A DNA stretch of 64,000 nucleotides from Dendrolimus kikuchii (GCA_019925095.2 CM034392.1:25672387-25736386), one strand, 5' to 3'. Shown: positions 19,440-29,659, counted from the first letter of the stretch. Translations and numbers: made by a program. The notes: generated from the sequence alone by a model not told the origin.

Positions 19440-19750
19440 TCTGTGCAGGAACGGAGAAAGAATACAATTTCCTGTGGCCGGGCGGCCTGTCGTAAGAGGC
19501 GACTTAACAACCCACAGCCAGGTGGTAGGGCATTTGCCCGACTGGATGGCTACCACCCCTGGTCTAAAGTATGTCGCCATAACAACCTTGAGTTGTGTTC
19601 CGGCATTAGTGACCAGGTTCCAGTCTCTCTTAAGAGAGCAACAGCGCATTTGTAGCAACTTTGGTGTTGCAAATGTCCATAGGCGATGGTAACCGCTTTC
19701 CATCAAGTGGGCCGTCTGCCTGTCTGCTGATCTACTGCAATAAAAAAAAA
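19440..19750 (+). repeat. Family A repeat, full length
   Basis: CTGTGCAGGAACGGAG to CTACTGCAATAAAAAAAAA. Confidence 0.9.
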
Positions 19751-20140
19751 TTTGAACCCTGTAATATATAGAAATATAACATAAATTACAGAAAACGCTT
19801 ACTTTAATAACTAAAATTAATTAGGTAAATACATATGTATGTTTAAATGTAAGCAATCGTTTGAAACGCATTCGACACATTTTAATCTTTTTTTTTTGCT
19901 GACGCTACGCTTCACGCCTTGCCCAAGTATCGTGGAGATATCAAAAAGCCCCCGCTGAGTTAGGGCACTCGATTAAGCGCGCTGTTTGCATCGCTTAATA
20001 CGCTGACCGTACACCGCGCTCACCTGTTTTATGGTAATTAACATTTTTCGCCGATTGTTAAGTGTGGTTAGGGTGTAAGTTTACAATATTGCTCATTGGT
20101 GTAATTTTCGCATCTTTAGATAATTTTAAAAAATCGTAGC
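19751..20140. other. No gene seen
   Basis: AT-rich, with a GC-richer patch at 19900-20030 that I cannot assign. Confidence 0.4.
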
Positions 20141-20144
20141 TTAT

Positions 20145-20220
20145 TGGCTAGCGCACGCGTCCCATACTCGAAGGTCGCAGGTTTGAATCCTGGCCAAAAC
20201 GCATGTAATAGTAAATAAAA
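20145..20220 (+). repeat. tRNA-SINE head fragment
   Basis: TTGGCTAGCGCACGCGTCCC (A-box region) and GGTTTGAATCC (B-box) match the SINE at 1288. Confidence 0.65.
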
Positions 20221-20364
20221 TATTTTCAATTTTTAAATAGTTGCTAATTTATTGGTACATAATCTACAAATCATTATTACTTCAAACATAGTAACAATTG
20301 TATTTTTAACCCAATTCAAATTGGTATAGCTGTATAATAAGAACAATAATTTACTTAACTTAAC

Positions 20365-20455
20365 TGAGGAGGAACCGCCGTAGTGTTTGTAAAAAGTGTG
20401 ACCAGAGTGGGAGACCCGAGCCCAACAGTGGGACGTTTATGGGCTGTTATAAAAA
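20365..20455 (+). repeat. tRNA-SINE tail fragment
   Basis: GAGGAGGAACCGCCGTAG and GAGCCCAACAGTGGGACG followed by TTTATGGGCTG are the usual SINE 3' part. It lies 145 bases downstream of the matching head. Confidence 0.6.
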
Positions 20456-20689
20456 ACGCATAGATTATAACAAAATCGTTTTAAGCGTCTGTCTGTATAT
20501 CCTCTAAGTCCTACTATACTGTGCAACGGATTTTTAAACGGTTTTCACCAATATTTAGATAATTTTTCACTGAAGGTTTAAAAAGGACTTAATTAAATTT
20601 TCATGTAAGTAAAATAGTCTACGTCTACGTCGCAGAGTTTGACTAAGGAAAATTTTAGTTAATAATACAAAATAATATCGCCGTAGGAG

Positions 20690-20791
20690 CAAATTCAAAT
20701 TCAAAAGTTTTGAATCAAAATAAGCTCCACTGGAGAATACTTTTTGAAGGTCATACATATACGTTAAAAATTATTTTTACTTCCTATTCTG
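20690..20791. repeat. Family C LINE tail, left part
   Basis: CAAATTCAAATTCAAAAGTT and CTTTTTGAAGGTCATACATA. It is split by the family A copy at 20792 and resumes at 21011-21070 (CTTCGCAACGTGTTATTGCT). Confidence 0.65.
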
Positions 20792-21010
20792 TTTTTTTAT
20801 TGCAGGAGTTCAGCAGACAGGCAGACGGCCCACTTGATAGAAAGCGGTTACCATTGCCTATGGACATTTGCAACACCAAAGGTGCTACAAATGCGCTGGG
20901 AGACTGGAACCTGATCACTAATGCCGGAACACAACTCACGGTTGTTATGTCGACATACTTCAGACCAGGGGTGGAAGAAAATTTTATTCTTTCTCCGTTC
21001 CTACACGGAT
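20792..21010 (-). repeat. Family A repeat with internal deletions, inserted in family C
   Basis: TTTTTTTATTGCAGGAGTTC to CTACACGGAT. The TGCTGCTCTCTTAAGG segment and the CGGCCGCCCGG segment are both lost. Confidence 0.85.
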
Positions 21011-21078
21011 GAAAATCTATGTCCACAGCTTCGCAACGTGTTATTGCTGTTAAGGAGAAGAAGCGGTAAAATATGTTT

Positions 21079-21388
21079 ATCCATGCAGGAACGGAGAAAG
21101 AATACAATTTCCTGCGGCCGGGCGGGCTGTCGTAAGAGGCGACAAAACAACCCACAGCCAGGTGGTAGGGCATTTGCCCGACTGGATGGCTACCACCCCT
21201 GGTCTAAAGCATGTCGCCATAACAACCTTGAGTTGTGTTCCGGCATTAGTGACCAGGTTCCAGTCTCCCTTAAGAGAGCAGCAGCGCATTTGTAACACCT
21301 TTGGTGATGCAAATGTCCATAGGCGATGGTAACCGCTTTCCATCAAGTGGGCCGTCTTGTTAGCTAATCTCCTGCAATAAAAAAAAAT
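21079..21388 (+). repeat. Family A repeat, full length, fused to LINE B
   Basis: ATCCATGCAGGAACGG to CTGCAATAAAAAAAA. It is directly followed by GCAACAAAAAATGTACTTAG, the same right flank as the copy at 30163. Confidence 0.9.
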
Positions 21389-22075
21389 TGCAACAAAAAA
21401 TGTACTTAGGTCCAATAAATGTCCAAATGAAAAAAAAAAACAATTATAAAATTACATATAATCAAATACAATGGAAGAATTCAAATTCAAATTCAAAAGT
21501 TTTTATTCAAAATAAATTCCGCTGGAGAACACTTTTTGAAGGTCATACATGTAAGTTAATTTTTTTTTTTTTACTTCCTATTCTATGTACACCGCTTCGC
21601 AACGTGTTGATGCTGTAAAGGAGAAGAAGCGGCAAGAAACTCCCCAGCAACACGTCTAGCTAAATATTGATTTTCTTTATATTTCATATTCTATTTATAT
21701 CTCAAATTCTTTTTTTTAATAAGTATTGTACAGAAGTATGTTACAGAATCACTTTTTGAAGAATTAATGGAGTTGTAGCAAGAAAATTTATTTGTATTGT
21801 CTACCCATAGTCCCTCAAGACTATAAATAGAATACTGTGCCTAGATCACACTTTTATATGGGTAAGGTACCCAGAAGGCTGGCTACGTTAACCGCTGGAT
21901 CGCCATACTGATCTGTTGGCCGAGGTAAGCACCCGCCTTCTGATTACCTGAAGAGACAATGAGTCGTTTCGATAAATTTTTGTAGAGGCTCGTGGCCTCA
22001 GGACACCACGGTCTAAGCGGCTCGACAACAAACAGCACAAAGAGGTATAAGTATTCCAAATAAATTATTATTATT
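21389..22075 (-). mobile_element. LINE family B fragment interrupted by family C
   Basis: The 3' part (21389-21475, TGTACTTAGGTCCAATAAAT) and the coding part (about 21785-22075) belong together, as shown by the uninterrupted copy at 30477-30865. Family C sequence (21476-21784: ATTCAAATTCAAATTCAAAA ... AAGGAGAAGAAGCGG) splits them with an AAGA-like duplication. The coding part is degenerate, with stop codons. Confidence 0.65.
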
Positions 22076-22449
22076 ATACTAAAATCGGCTTTGACATTGA
22101 ACTACCACACAAGCGTTATAACAACACGTCAACATTGAAAACAATAAATCTGACTCCTCCCCACCCCAGGCCGCTCCCGGCCACTCCAAGCCACCCCAAG
22201 GCACTGAACACTGTCACGATATGATAGACGGCCGAGTATAAAACTGACGAGACGACTCAAAATGGCTCTACGGAGCCCAGTATATCACTTTTATTATATG
22301 CCATCTTCATTTTCATATTTCATATTTGCATTTCTGTGGGCGGACGGCTGGTGGTCCCCCCTTGTTACGTAGTATCGGGAGTTTGGTGGTGAAACTCTGA
22401 TCGTATTATCGAATTCGGTGCCTACGTACTTTAAATAGAGGGATATCAA
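22076..22449. other. No gene seen
   Basis: Includes a C-rich stretch (22160-22205) and TGTGGGCGGACGGCTGG. No ORF and no second copy in the window. Confidence 0.4.
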
Positions 22450-22960
22450 TCAATAACTCTTTATTGTACACCAATAGATAAAAAGAACTTACATACATAC
22501 ATACATAACTTCACGCCAGTTCCCTTGCGGGGTAGGCACGAACAACAGAGCGCTATTTAGGCCCATTCTTACACACCTCACTTGCTTCTTTGACATTCAT
22601 AACTCTTGTCATGCACGCTCGTCTGTTCTTAAGGCTCCTGACATCACCTTCTGCTAGTACACGATCAATTTGATCATGGAAGGTGTGTCGTGGCCTTCCA
22701 CGACTTCTGAATCCATCCACTTTTGCATTGTATATCTGTTTATTCATTCTTTCATCATGCATTCTTTCCACATGCCCGAACCACCGGAGCATTCCTTTCC
22801 TTATAAAAAGAACTTACAGACTAAAACTATGTCTAAATTATACATAATTATAAGACCGCCCTTTGTGCATAAAGGACGGTCTTATAGCTAAAAAGCGATC
22901 TCTACCAGACAACCCCAGGAATGAATTGAGATTATAATGACGATGGTTATATATATAATA
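22450..22960 (-). mobile_element. LINE 3' end (family L), interrupted by a family D insertion
   Basis: Reversed tail CTCTTTATTGTACACCAATA at 22456, then, after the D copy, AAGACCGCCCTTTGTGCATA and AAAGCGATCTCTACCAGACA. These match, in reverse, the GCGATAAGGCCGCC tail at 34.5-34.68 kb. Confidence 0.65.
22494..22802 (-). mobile_element. Family D LINE 3' end with 16-bp target-site duplication
   Basis: The frame in reverse carries MLRWFGHVERMHDERM and QIDRVLAEGDVRSLKNRR. The identical 16-mer ATAAAAAGAACTTACA stands at 22478-22493 and 22803-22818, so the insertion boundaries are certain. Confidence 0.9.
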
Positions 22961-23064
22961 CTTACATTCTAGCAATAAGCAGTATTATTGCTAATATGTA
23001 AAGTTATAGTTCAACAGTAAGTAAGTATCTTTACTGTTAATAATAATAATAATAAAGCGAGAGG

Positions 23065-23236
23065 AAATCGCTCGGTAAATGGGTAAGATGGCCAGATACA
23101 GAAGGCGGTTCTCCTGAGCACGGCACGCATTGTGAGGAAGTTCCTGTCTCTGGAGCCTTAGCCACCGGTAACTTGGACCCTAGGCCCCATTACCAACGGA
23201 CGTCATCTTTTTATAAGTGTTTATTTTATATTAATA

Positions 23237-23240
<4 letters not shown>
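23065..23240 (+). pseudogene. LINE ORF2 C-terminal relic
   Basis: The frame ends KAVLLSTARIVRKFLSLEP, then stop, followed by a UTR with CACCGGTAACTTGGACCC. The 3' end leads into the TA tract. This is a common insect LINE terminus; the clade is not resolved. Confidence 0.5.

Positions 23241-23241
<1 letters not shown>

Positions 23242-23300
<59 letters not shown>
23242..23300. repeat. (TA)n microsatellite
   Basis: About 28 uninterrupted TA units, probably the expanded tail of the LINE relic to the left. Confidence 0.9.
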
Positions 23301-23302
<2 letters not shown>

Positions 23303-23339
23303 TAAACTAAACTAACTAAATATACATGTGAAATAATAA

Positions 23340-23578
23340 TAATATTCGACCGACAAACACACACATTGTATATCTCGAAGCTAAGCAAGTTGCGCTTGTG
23401 TTATGGGTGATATACAATGGGCCACTCTGAGGCCGTCCCAGACACCCAGACCATAGTCAATAACAGAAAGGTCGTTTCCAAAATTTACAATGCCAGGAAT
23501 CGAACCCGGAGCCTCTGAGTTCAAGCGAATTCAGCCGGCTAAGACTTAGCCCGCTCAACCACAGAAGCCGTCCAACTG
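23340..23578 (-). mobile_element. SINE with tRNA-like promoter (minus) and 5S-like block
   Basis: The minus strand has TGGTTGAGCGGG (A-box-like, 23560-23571) and GGGTTCGATTC (B-box, 23497-23507), a tRNA-type pol III promoter. On the plus strand, CGAAGCTAAGCAAGTTGCGC, then GGGTGAT (23375-23410), resembles the internal control region of 5S rRNA. A single copy is seen in the window, so its ends are approximate. Confidence 0.6.
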
Positions 23579-23989
23579 TTGAACTATAACTTTGATTAAT
23601 TTAAATTAGTATAGTAGTAAACTTGCAACAAAGATGCTATCATCGTTTGGACAGATATTTGCTTAATGAAAAACTTATTACTTAACTGCAAAATTTCTGT
23701 CCATACCATGTTAAGAACTTAACTCGCCAGTTACCCAAGTTAACTATTTAACTAATACAAATGTAAACAAGGCGTAAAAAAGTAATAAAATTAAATAATC
23801 TTCTTTGATGTTAATATTTATATAATTATATTTAAAAAAAAAGATCTGACTGCAAAAAAAAAGACAATTTAAAAGTAATGCACTAAAGCGACCGAAGCAA
23901 GATTAATAATAGAAAACAAAATTAAAATAAACTATAAATAAATTTAACTATTGCAGTTTTACAGACCATATTATGAGCTGAAAGCCCAA
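23579..23989. other. No gene seen
   Basis: AT-rich flank of the long-duplication locus. Confidence 0.4.
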
Positions 23990-24534
23990 GTTAAATACCC
24001 GCATTAAGTTTTGTAATTTCCAATTGGTTCCTTAATTTAAAAAAACATTTTTTATAAGCATATTCAGTGCCCCGTTCTAGATTTTTGCATTAATTAATGA
24101 CCTTTATCCGTGCAGGAACGGAGAAAGAATACAATTTCCTGCGGCCGGGCGGCCTGTCGTAAGAGGCGACTAAACAACCCACAGCCAGGTGGTAGAGTAT
24201 TTGCTCGACTGGATGGCTACCACCCCTGGTCTAGAGTATGCCGCTATAACAACCTTGTGTTGTGTTCCGGCATTAGTGACCAGGTTCCAGTCTCCTTTAA
24301 GAGAGCAGCAGCGCATTTGTAGCACTTTTGGTGTTGCAAAGTCCATAGGCGATGGTAACCGCTCTCCATCAAGTGGGCCGTCTGCCTGTCTGCTCAACTC
24401 CTGCAATAAAATAAAAAAAAGTTAAATACCCGCATTAAGTTTTGTAATTTCCAATTGGGTTCCTTAATTTAAATAGCCTTTTTATAAGCATATTCAGTGC
24501 CTCGTTTTCGACTTTTGCATTAATTAATAACCTT
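23990..24534. repeat. Family A copy flanked by about 114-bp direct repeats
   Basis: The left repeat (23990-24104) and the right repeat (24421-24534) share GTTAAATACCCGCATTAAG at the start and TTGCATTAATTAAT near the end. By eye they are about 90% alike. The repeats touch the two ends of the element without extra bases. Confidence 0.85.
24105..24420 (+). repeat. Family A repeat, full length
   Basis: ATCCGTGCAGGAACGG to CTGCAATAAAATAAAAAAAA. Confidence 0.9.
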
Positions 24535-24850
24535 CACCACTGATCTGCTTGTACTGTGTCTTAGTTGCTTTGGCCTCCTCAATGGCCTCAGTGCCTCCTT
24601 TAGCCCCCGTCGGCCCCCTTTTTAAGCGTTTCGCGCGTTTTTCTATTGTAATCGCCGGGACTTTGTGCAAGCGACGGACCGACTGGGCAACACTCGTCAA
24701 AGGAAACTTTTTATGTACCTATTAATATTTGGCATAATGTGTGGTGTGATGAGAAATTGTTTTCAAGGTTCCGAAGGTTAATTGCTCACTTGTTTTATTA
24801 CTATTTATTTACTATTAATTCTTATTCAGTCATTTTTTTTTCTAAATAAT
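24535..24850. other. No gene seen
   Basis: Unassigned sequence with a GC-richer patch at 24560-24690. Confidence 0.4.
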
Positions 24851-24854
24851 CTAT

Positions 24855-25060
24855 TTTATATCTTATACTAATATATAAAGCTGAACCGGTTGTTTGTTTA
24901 AACACGCTAATCTCAGAAACCGCAGATCCGATTTGAAAAATTCTTTCAGTGTTGAATAGTACATTTATCGAGGAAGACTATGGGCTATATTATATTTTCA
25001 AAAAAATTAGGGATCCTTACTAAAAGTCTAATAATGTAACCCGAGGTGTAAAAAAATGAC
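24855..25060 (+). repeat. RTE-type LINE tail relic
   Basis: TATACTAATATATAAAGCTG, then TCAGAAACCGCAGATCCG and AAATTCTTTCAGTGTTG, the common opening of this tail. Confidence 0.55.
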
Positions 25061-25229
25061 CCGAAAAAATCCTTACACGGCTGCGAAAACAATTGATTAT
25101 AAAACAAAACAATGTACTACCACTTTGCAGAACATATAATTGTCTACAAAAAATATCGCGTAACCATATGTCTAACTATTGTAGTTATCTCACAATAAGT
25201 GTTTTCTTTTATTTTTTTAAATAATTAAA

Positions 25230-25500
25230 TGTCGTCGCTTCAAAAACTCTTTATTTTGTACCTTGGTATTCATCCTTATCAACATAAATTACTTCATATT
25301 CAAGACGAATTCAATATCTGTATATAACTTTTTGAATTATTCAATTTGAACATTCCATTCGAAAGATATCACGAGTTTAAAAATGTAAGTATTCGAAAAA
25401 AAGTTGCGTGGTCGCCGCGCACCCTAATCGGCTAGATAGGCTTATGCGATGTAGGCGTCACTGGGGTACGGGCGGAAATATTGTGAATTCGCTTAGTAGG
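25230..25500 (+). repeat. Interspersed repeat shared with 61915-62275 (inverted)
   Basis: AACTTTTTGAATTATTCAAT, GAAAGATATCACGAGTTT, TGCGTGGTCGCCGCGC and GGCGTCACTGGGGTACGGGC all recur in reverse near 62 kb. Confidence 0.6.
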
Positions 25501-25504
25501 TAAT

Positions 25505-25905
25505 TAAATTCAACAAAAAAGAAAGAGGTAAAGTTTGTGACGTTATAGGGGTTAATCTCAGGATCTATTAAACCGATTTTGACAATTATTTCACCACTGG
25601 AAAGCTACATTACTCCTGATTGACATAAGGTATATTTTGATTGTGATTTGAACAGTTAAACAGACAGCCAAACAAACTCACATTTATACAAATTAATAAA
25701 ATTGAAGTCTGTTTATAATGTGAAAATAACAACTTTTTTCTAAATGTGAAAGTATATCCGGTACTTATATCAGAAAGTCATTTTTAAAATTTTTATCTGT
25801 CTGTCTGGATGTTCCGGCTAATCTCTGGCAGATAGTTGATGTTATAAGGAGTAACTAAAGTTACTTCTTTTAGGGTTCCACGAAAAAAAATCCACGCGGA
25901 CAAAG
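25505..25905 (+). repeat. RTE-type LINE tail relics
   Basis: Two successive pieces: TCAGGATCTATTAAACCG with TTTCACCACTGGAAAGC, and TCTGTCTGGATGTTCCGG with TTAGGGTTCCACGAAAAAAA. Confidence 0.5.
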
Positions 25906-25950
25906 TAGTAAATGTATATAAATAAATATGATTTTGTGTTTTTTTTTTGT

Positions 25951-26035
25951 TGCAAATGTCCATAGGCGATGGTAACCGCTTTCCATCAAATGGGCCGTCT
26001 GTCCGTCTGCTGATCTCCTGCAATAAAAAAAAATA
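25951..26035 (+). repeat. Family A 3' fragment
   Basis: TTGCAAATGTCCATAGGCGA to CTGCAATAAAAAAAAA, immediately followed by the next copy. Confidence 0.8.
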
Positions 26036-26212
26036 TGTCGCCGTAACAACCTTGAGTTGTGTTCCGGCATTAGTGACCAGGTTCCAGTCTCCCTTAAGGG
26101 CAGCAGCGCATTTGTAACACTTTTGGTGTTGCAAATGTCCGTAGGCGATGGTAACCGCTTTCCATCAAGTGGGCCGTCTGCCTGCCTGCTGAACTCATGC
26201 AATAAAACAAAA
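26036..26212 (+). repeat. Family A 3' fragment, tandem neighbour
   Basis: Starts TGTCGCCGTAACAACC and ends CATGCAATAAAACAAAA. Confidence 0.8.
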
Positions 26213-26365
26213 TCCAAATAAATTTTAGTAGATTTAAATGAAATAATTTGATTTTTTAATCATAAGGTACAATGGGACTGACATATTTTTTGGAAATAAA
26301 AGTCCCTTCAAAATAAAGAGAGAAATAAAAAGGGAAGAATCATTTAATGGCCGAAAAGTATTTAT

Positions 26366-26651
26366 ATCCGTGCAGGAACGAAGAAAGAATACAATTTCCT
26401 GCGGCCGGGCGGCCTGTCGTAAGAGGCGACTTAACAACCCACAGCCAGGTGGTAGGGCATTTGTCCGACTGGATGGCTACCACCCCTGGTCTAAAGTATG
26501 TCGCCATAACAACCTTGAGTTGTATTCCGGCATTAGTGACCAGGTTCCAGTCTCCCTTAAGGGAGCAGCAGCACATTTGCAGCAACTTGGTGTTGCAAAT
26601 GTCCATAGGCGATTAGGCGTCTGCTGATCTCCTGCGATAATAAAAAAAAAA
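26366..26651 (+). repeat. Family A repeat, full length with a 3' deletion
   Basis: ATCCGTGCAGGAACGAAG to CTGCGATAATAAAAAAAAAA. The GTAACCGCTTTCCATCAAG block is missing near 26610. Confidence 0.9.
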
Positions 26652-26861
26652 TATGAATGTTATTATTAACCTGTGGGCCCCTAAAAAGATAAGGAGGAAA
26701 TGTGTACCAAAGTTGGGTGCTTGTTGTGACGTGTGCGCCGGCAAGGGGCAACGTTCCTGATATTTTAAAGGATAATTCCTTTTGGACTTGTTGCCGACAC
26801 GCCACGTATTTTACACTTGGTATACTGTTAACAAAGCTATTTATTACATGTCTACCTAACA
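26652..26861. other. No gene seen
   Basis: Moderately GC-rich flank of the Harbinger element (GTGCGCCGGCAAGGGGCAAC). LTR-like but single copy. Confidence 0.35.
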
Positions 26862-26866
26862 CTTAA

Positions 26867-27806
26867 TGTTCAAACACGTTGACTCGCGGGCGCGGTCACG
26901 AAATAACAAACGTATGGCGTAATATCCAAGTGTTCACGTTGCGAAATGCACGCGCGGTCTAAGTAGCGGGCAAGCTAGCGACTGGCGCGCGCGTTTCGCT
27001 CGCGGCAATATCAAACGCATGAGTTGTATGCGTGTGTTCACGTCGAACTAGCGGCGAAGCGCGCGATTCACTCGCGACGTCAGGTAAGTTCAACCAGTAT
27101 GAACGACAGAGTACTTTATATATACGGGTATAGAGTCAACAGTCATAATATATATACTAACGCACTTTATCGGTATACGACACAATACAACGGCAAAAAC
27201 CGTCCGGGCGTTAAGTATTATTTTGATTTTTATATTAGACTTTTGGAAATTGCAGGAGTTAACAATTTAACTCCAGCTGTTCCCAAAAGCCTTTTCAAAA
27301 AATGTTAACGAACCTTGTTTGAATTTGAATTACTGTTATTATGTATCCTGATAAAAAAATGATAATTAACTGTTTTTTTTTAAACTCACCTTATAGTTAC
27401 AAAAAGTCATTCTTCGGGCTTTATGCTTTTATGAAAATTTGTGCCTTCTTTTGAAATCTCACTCCTTATTGAATCCAATACGTAATCAAAACAATTAACA
27501 GTCATCCTGGTATATCCAATAAATATTGAAGGATGATTTCTCAAATTACTATATAAAGTATGAAATTTACCATACCGTTCTCTTTCTTTATTAATTTCGT
27601 GCACACCAATTCTAATTTTTATCATCTCCCCACTTTAGATATGAATTTTCAATTAAAAATAAAAGATCGTCGTCCATATTTTCAATCTCTGAAAACACGT
27701 CAAACTCGCGCAAACGCCTGGCGGCCAATGTGAACGCGAACTCCCTACGTCTACCGCGCCCGCCACCGCGCCCGCCACCGCGCCCGCGAGTCAACGTGAA
27801 TGAACA
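26867..27806 (-). mobile_element. PIF/Harbinger DNA transposon, deleted, with 29-bp inverted repeats
   Basis: The termini 26867-26895 and 27778-27806 are inverted copies that differ at two positions (TGTTCA..CACGTTGACTCGCG). CTTAA flanks both sides (26862-26866, 27807-27811). The subterminal regions hold several GTTCACGTT/GTGAACGCG and CCGCGCCCGCCA motifs. Inside on the minus strand is the N-terminal part of a Harbinger-type transposase with stop codons; the DDE catalytic part is not recognisable. At 940 bp it is far shorter than an autonomous element. Confidence 0.85.
27375..27690 (-). pseudogene. Harbinger-type transposase, N-terminal exon, broken
   Basis: The frame at 27625-27407 reads RIGVHEINKERERYGKFHTL, YSNLRNHPSIFIGYTRM, CFDYVLDSIRSEISKEGTNF and HKSIKPEE. 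This is the usual start of PIF/Harbinger transposases (G-x-F-H-x-L, F-x-x-Y-x-R-M, F-D-x-L, T-N-F-x-x-x-I-x-P-E-E). A TGA stop follows where the family normally has Arg-Leu. The next codons still read LFVTIR and run into AG-GTGAGT, a good splice donor. Upstream, LLFLIENSYLKWGDDKN is in another frame. So at least one nonsense change and one frameshift are present. Nuclear DNA-binding/transposase role is by family only. Confidence 0.7.
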
Positions 27807-27875
27807 CTTAATATCATACAACATCCTACACCAATGGACGTACAAGTCAGTGAATAACGCTGCAAATATATAATT

Positions 27876-28095
27876 ATACTAGCTGTCCCGGCACACGTTG
27901 TTCTGCCCTGAAGAAATAAAATTTAGAACCCGATTGCAGCGCCACCTACCGGGTCCAAATGTAAGCTGTCCTATCTTTCAAGTCGGATCAAACTGCACAC
28001 GGTGTGCAAATTTGATTAAAATCGGTCAAGTAGTTTAGGAGTCCATCGCGGACAAACAACGTGACACGTAATTTATATATATTAAGATATACAGT
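27876..28095 (-). repeat. RTE-type LINE tail relic
   Basis: ACTAGCTGTCCCGGCACACG at the left end and GCAGCGCCACCTACCGGGTC; the reverse of the relic at 3200-3390. A family D copy begins just to the right. Confidence 0.6.
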
Positions 28096-28105
28096 GAAAA
28101 CTCTA

Positions 28106-28516
28106 TATAAAAGTACGAGATGCGAGCACTGCGCAAAATCTGCGGGAGTGACGCTCGCGGACCGAGTTCGTAATACTGGAGTAAGAAAGAGAGTAGGTCT
28201 GAAAGAGAGTGTCGGGGTGAAGGTAAGGAAAGGAATGCTCCGGTGGTTCGGGCATGTGGAAAGAATGACTAAACAGATATACAATGCAAAAGTGGATGTA
28301 TGCAGAAGTCGTGGAAAGCCACGACACACCTTCCATGATCAAATTGATCGTGTACTAGCAGAAGGTGATGTCAGGAGCCTTAAGAACAGACGAACGTGCA
28401 TGACAAGAGTTATGAATGTCAAAGAAGCAAGTGAGGTGTGTAAGAATAAGCCTAAATGGCGCTCTGTTGTTCGTGCCTACCCCGCAAGGGAACTGGCGTG
28501 AAGTTATGTATGTATG
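28106..28516 (+). mobile_element. Family D LINE 3' end, longest copy
   Basis: The reading frame covers EMRALRKIC, then (after a one-base frame change) VTLADRVRNTGVRKRVGLKE, MLRWFGHVERM, QIYNAKVDVCRSRGKPRHTF and RSVVRAYPARELA. A deletion removes HDER-like residues after VERM. TATG repeats end the element, and a TAAAAGTA-like duplication flanks it. It gives the fullest view of the D protein tail here; still no RT domain. Confidence 0.85.
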
Positions 28517-28550
28517 TAAAAGTAAAAGCTCTCTCACCAAAAAACTATAC

Positions 28551-29005
28551 TGTTACAATCTAGGCACCGACAAAGACAAATTCCACGTACAGATTTGTAG
28601 AAGCACATTTATTACCCGTCGGCATTTGAACTAATAACATTGAAACTATTGTAATTTTTTTTATGATCGTCTTCTTTTGTTTACTTATTTATTGGCATGC
28701 GTTTCTAGAGAACTGCCTATTGTTTTATTTTAATCATTAGCCAGGTGTTACGGATATAAAGTACAAGCTGATTCTAGGAAATTCGGTCCACGTTGCCGGG
28801 CGGGCACACTGCATTTGTGCAGTATAAAACGTCGGCCTCAAGGCGAGACGTGTGTACAATTGGGAACCTCATAGTGACGGACTTTGCGCGTTTTATTGAA
28901 TTACGATCTTCTGCATTACGTTTGGACTTGTTGCGTTCGGTTATATCTGTACCTGTGTTATACGTGTTTGTATAGTTCTAATAAACTCTATAATAATTCA
29001 TTAAT
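28551..29005 (+). mobile_element. Solo LTR, 3' end lost
   Basis: TGTTACAATCTAGGCACCGA at the start as in the complete LTR at 51495; CAGTATAAAACG (TATA) and TCTAATAAACTCTATA (poly-A signal) follow. The last 35 or so bases ending in GTAACA are missing. Confidence 0.75.
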
Positions 29006-29659
29006 AACACTAGAAAAACAAAATAATTATACCCATTATATTTTTGACTGCACTTCAAAATTGTATTTAAACATCAAAAATAGTAAATGATCATCAAATC
29101 TTAACTAGCAAATTAATACGCTATCACCATAGAAATAAATCACTTTGAAAGAGGTTTTAATTTTTGAGGTTATATTTTTCTATAATGATCAGTTAAACAT
29201 TGAAGAAATTACCAATCCAACCTTGTCACGGCGTCCGTTGAATCGTTCCGAACGCACAGGTGTGCCAAAAACTCGTATTTCATTACAAAAATACGTCAAA
29301 GGAACACAAAGATATGCAATAATTCCTTCGGCAACACGCGTATGCCGAACAATACTGAATATTAATTACTGCACGCCCTTCCAAAGTTATGGCGGATGGA
29401 AAACGGGAAAAGAACCGGCAAAGGGTTCGGTGATTTACTAGCTTACTCCCGCGAGTTTGTTTGCAACGAAATCTAATATACGACGGATCACTGCGAAAGG
29501 GGTGGCTAGAATAAATCAATCCAAAAATGAGCTTTAATTTCACTAGCTTTTTTGATTTAGAATTAATTTGTTTTTAGTGAATATAGGACATTTAGAAAAG
29601 TAAAATTTAACTAAGCTTTATTCATATTAAGCAAAAAAATTAAACTATTTTACATAATA
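29006..29659. other. No supported gene
   Basis: ORFs of 98 aa (+) and 86 aa (-) overlap at 29145-29543 but show no family motif, no codon bias that I can see and no second copy. The segment GGGAAAAGAACCGGCAAAGG has a repeat-like feel; unassigned. Confidence 0.4.

Noticed and set aside
19443..19655. A 70-aa ORF (MQERRKNTISCGRAAC...) that recurs at many loci and could be taken as a conserved small protein
   Set aside because: It is the translation of family A. Other frames and the opposite strand give equally long ORFs, and many copies carry frameshifts or deletions without any sign of selection on the protein.
23371..23420. 5S rRNA gene
   Set aside because: Only the internal control region resembles 5S; the rest does not, and tRNA-like boxes on the other strand point to a SINE.
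27024..27308. 94-aa plus-strand ORF inside the Harbinger element as its second protein
   Set aside because: No Myb/SANT-like pattern and the wrong position relative to the transposase frame; probably chance.
29145..29543. Possible host gene from the 98-aa and 86-aa ORFs
   Set aside because: Overlapping opposite frames, no recognised motif, no splice evidence; kept as unassigned.
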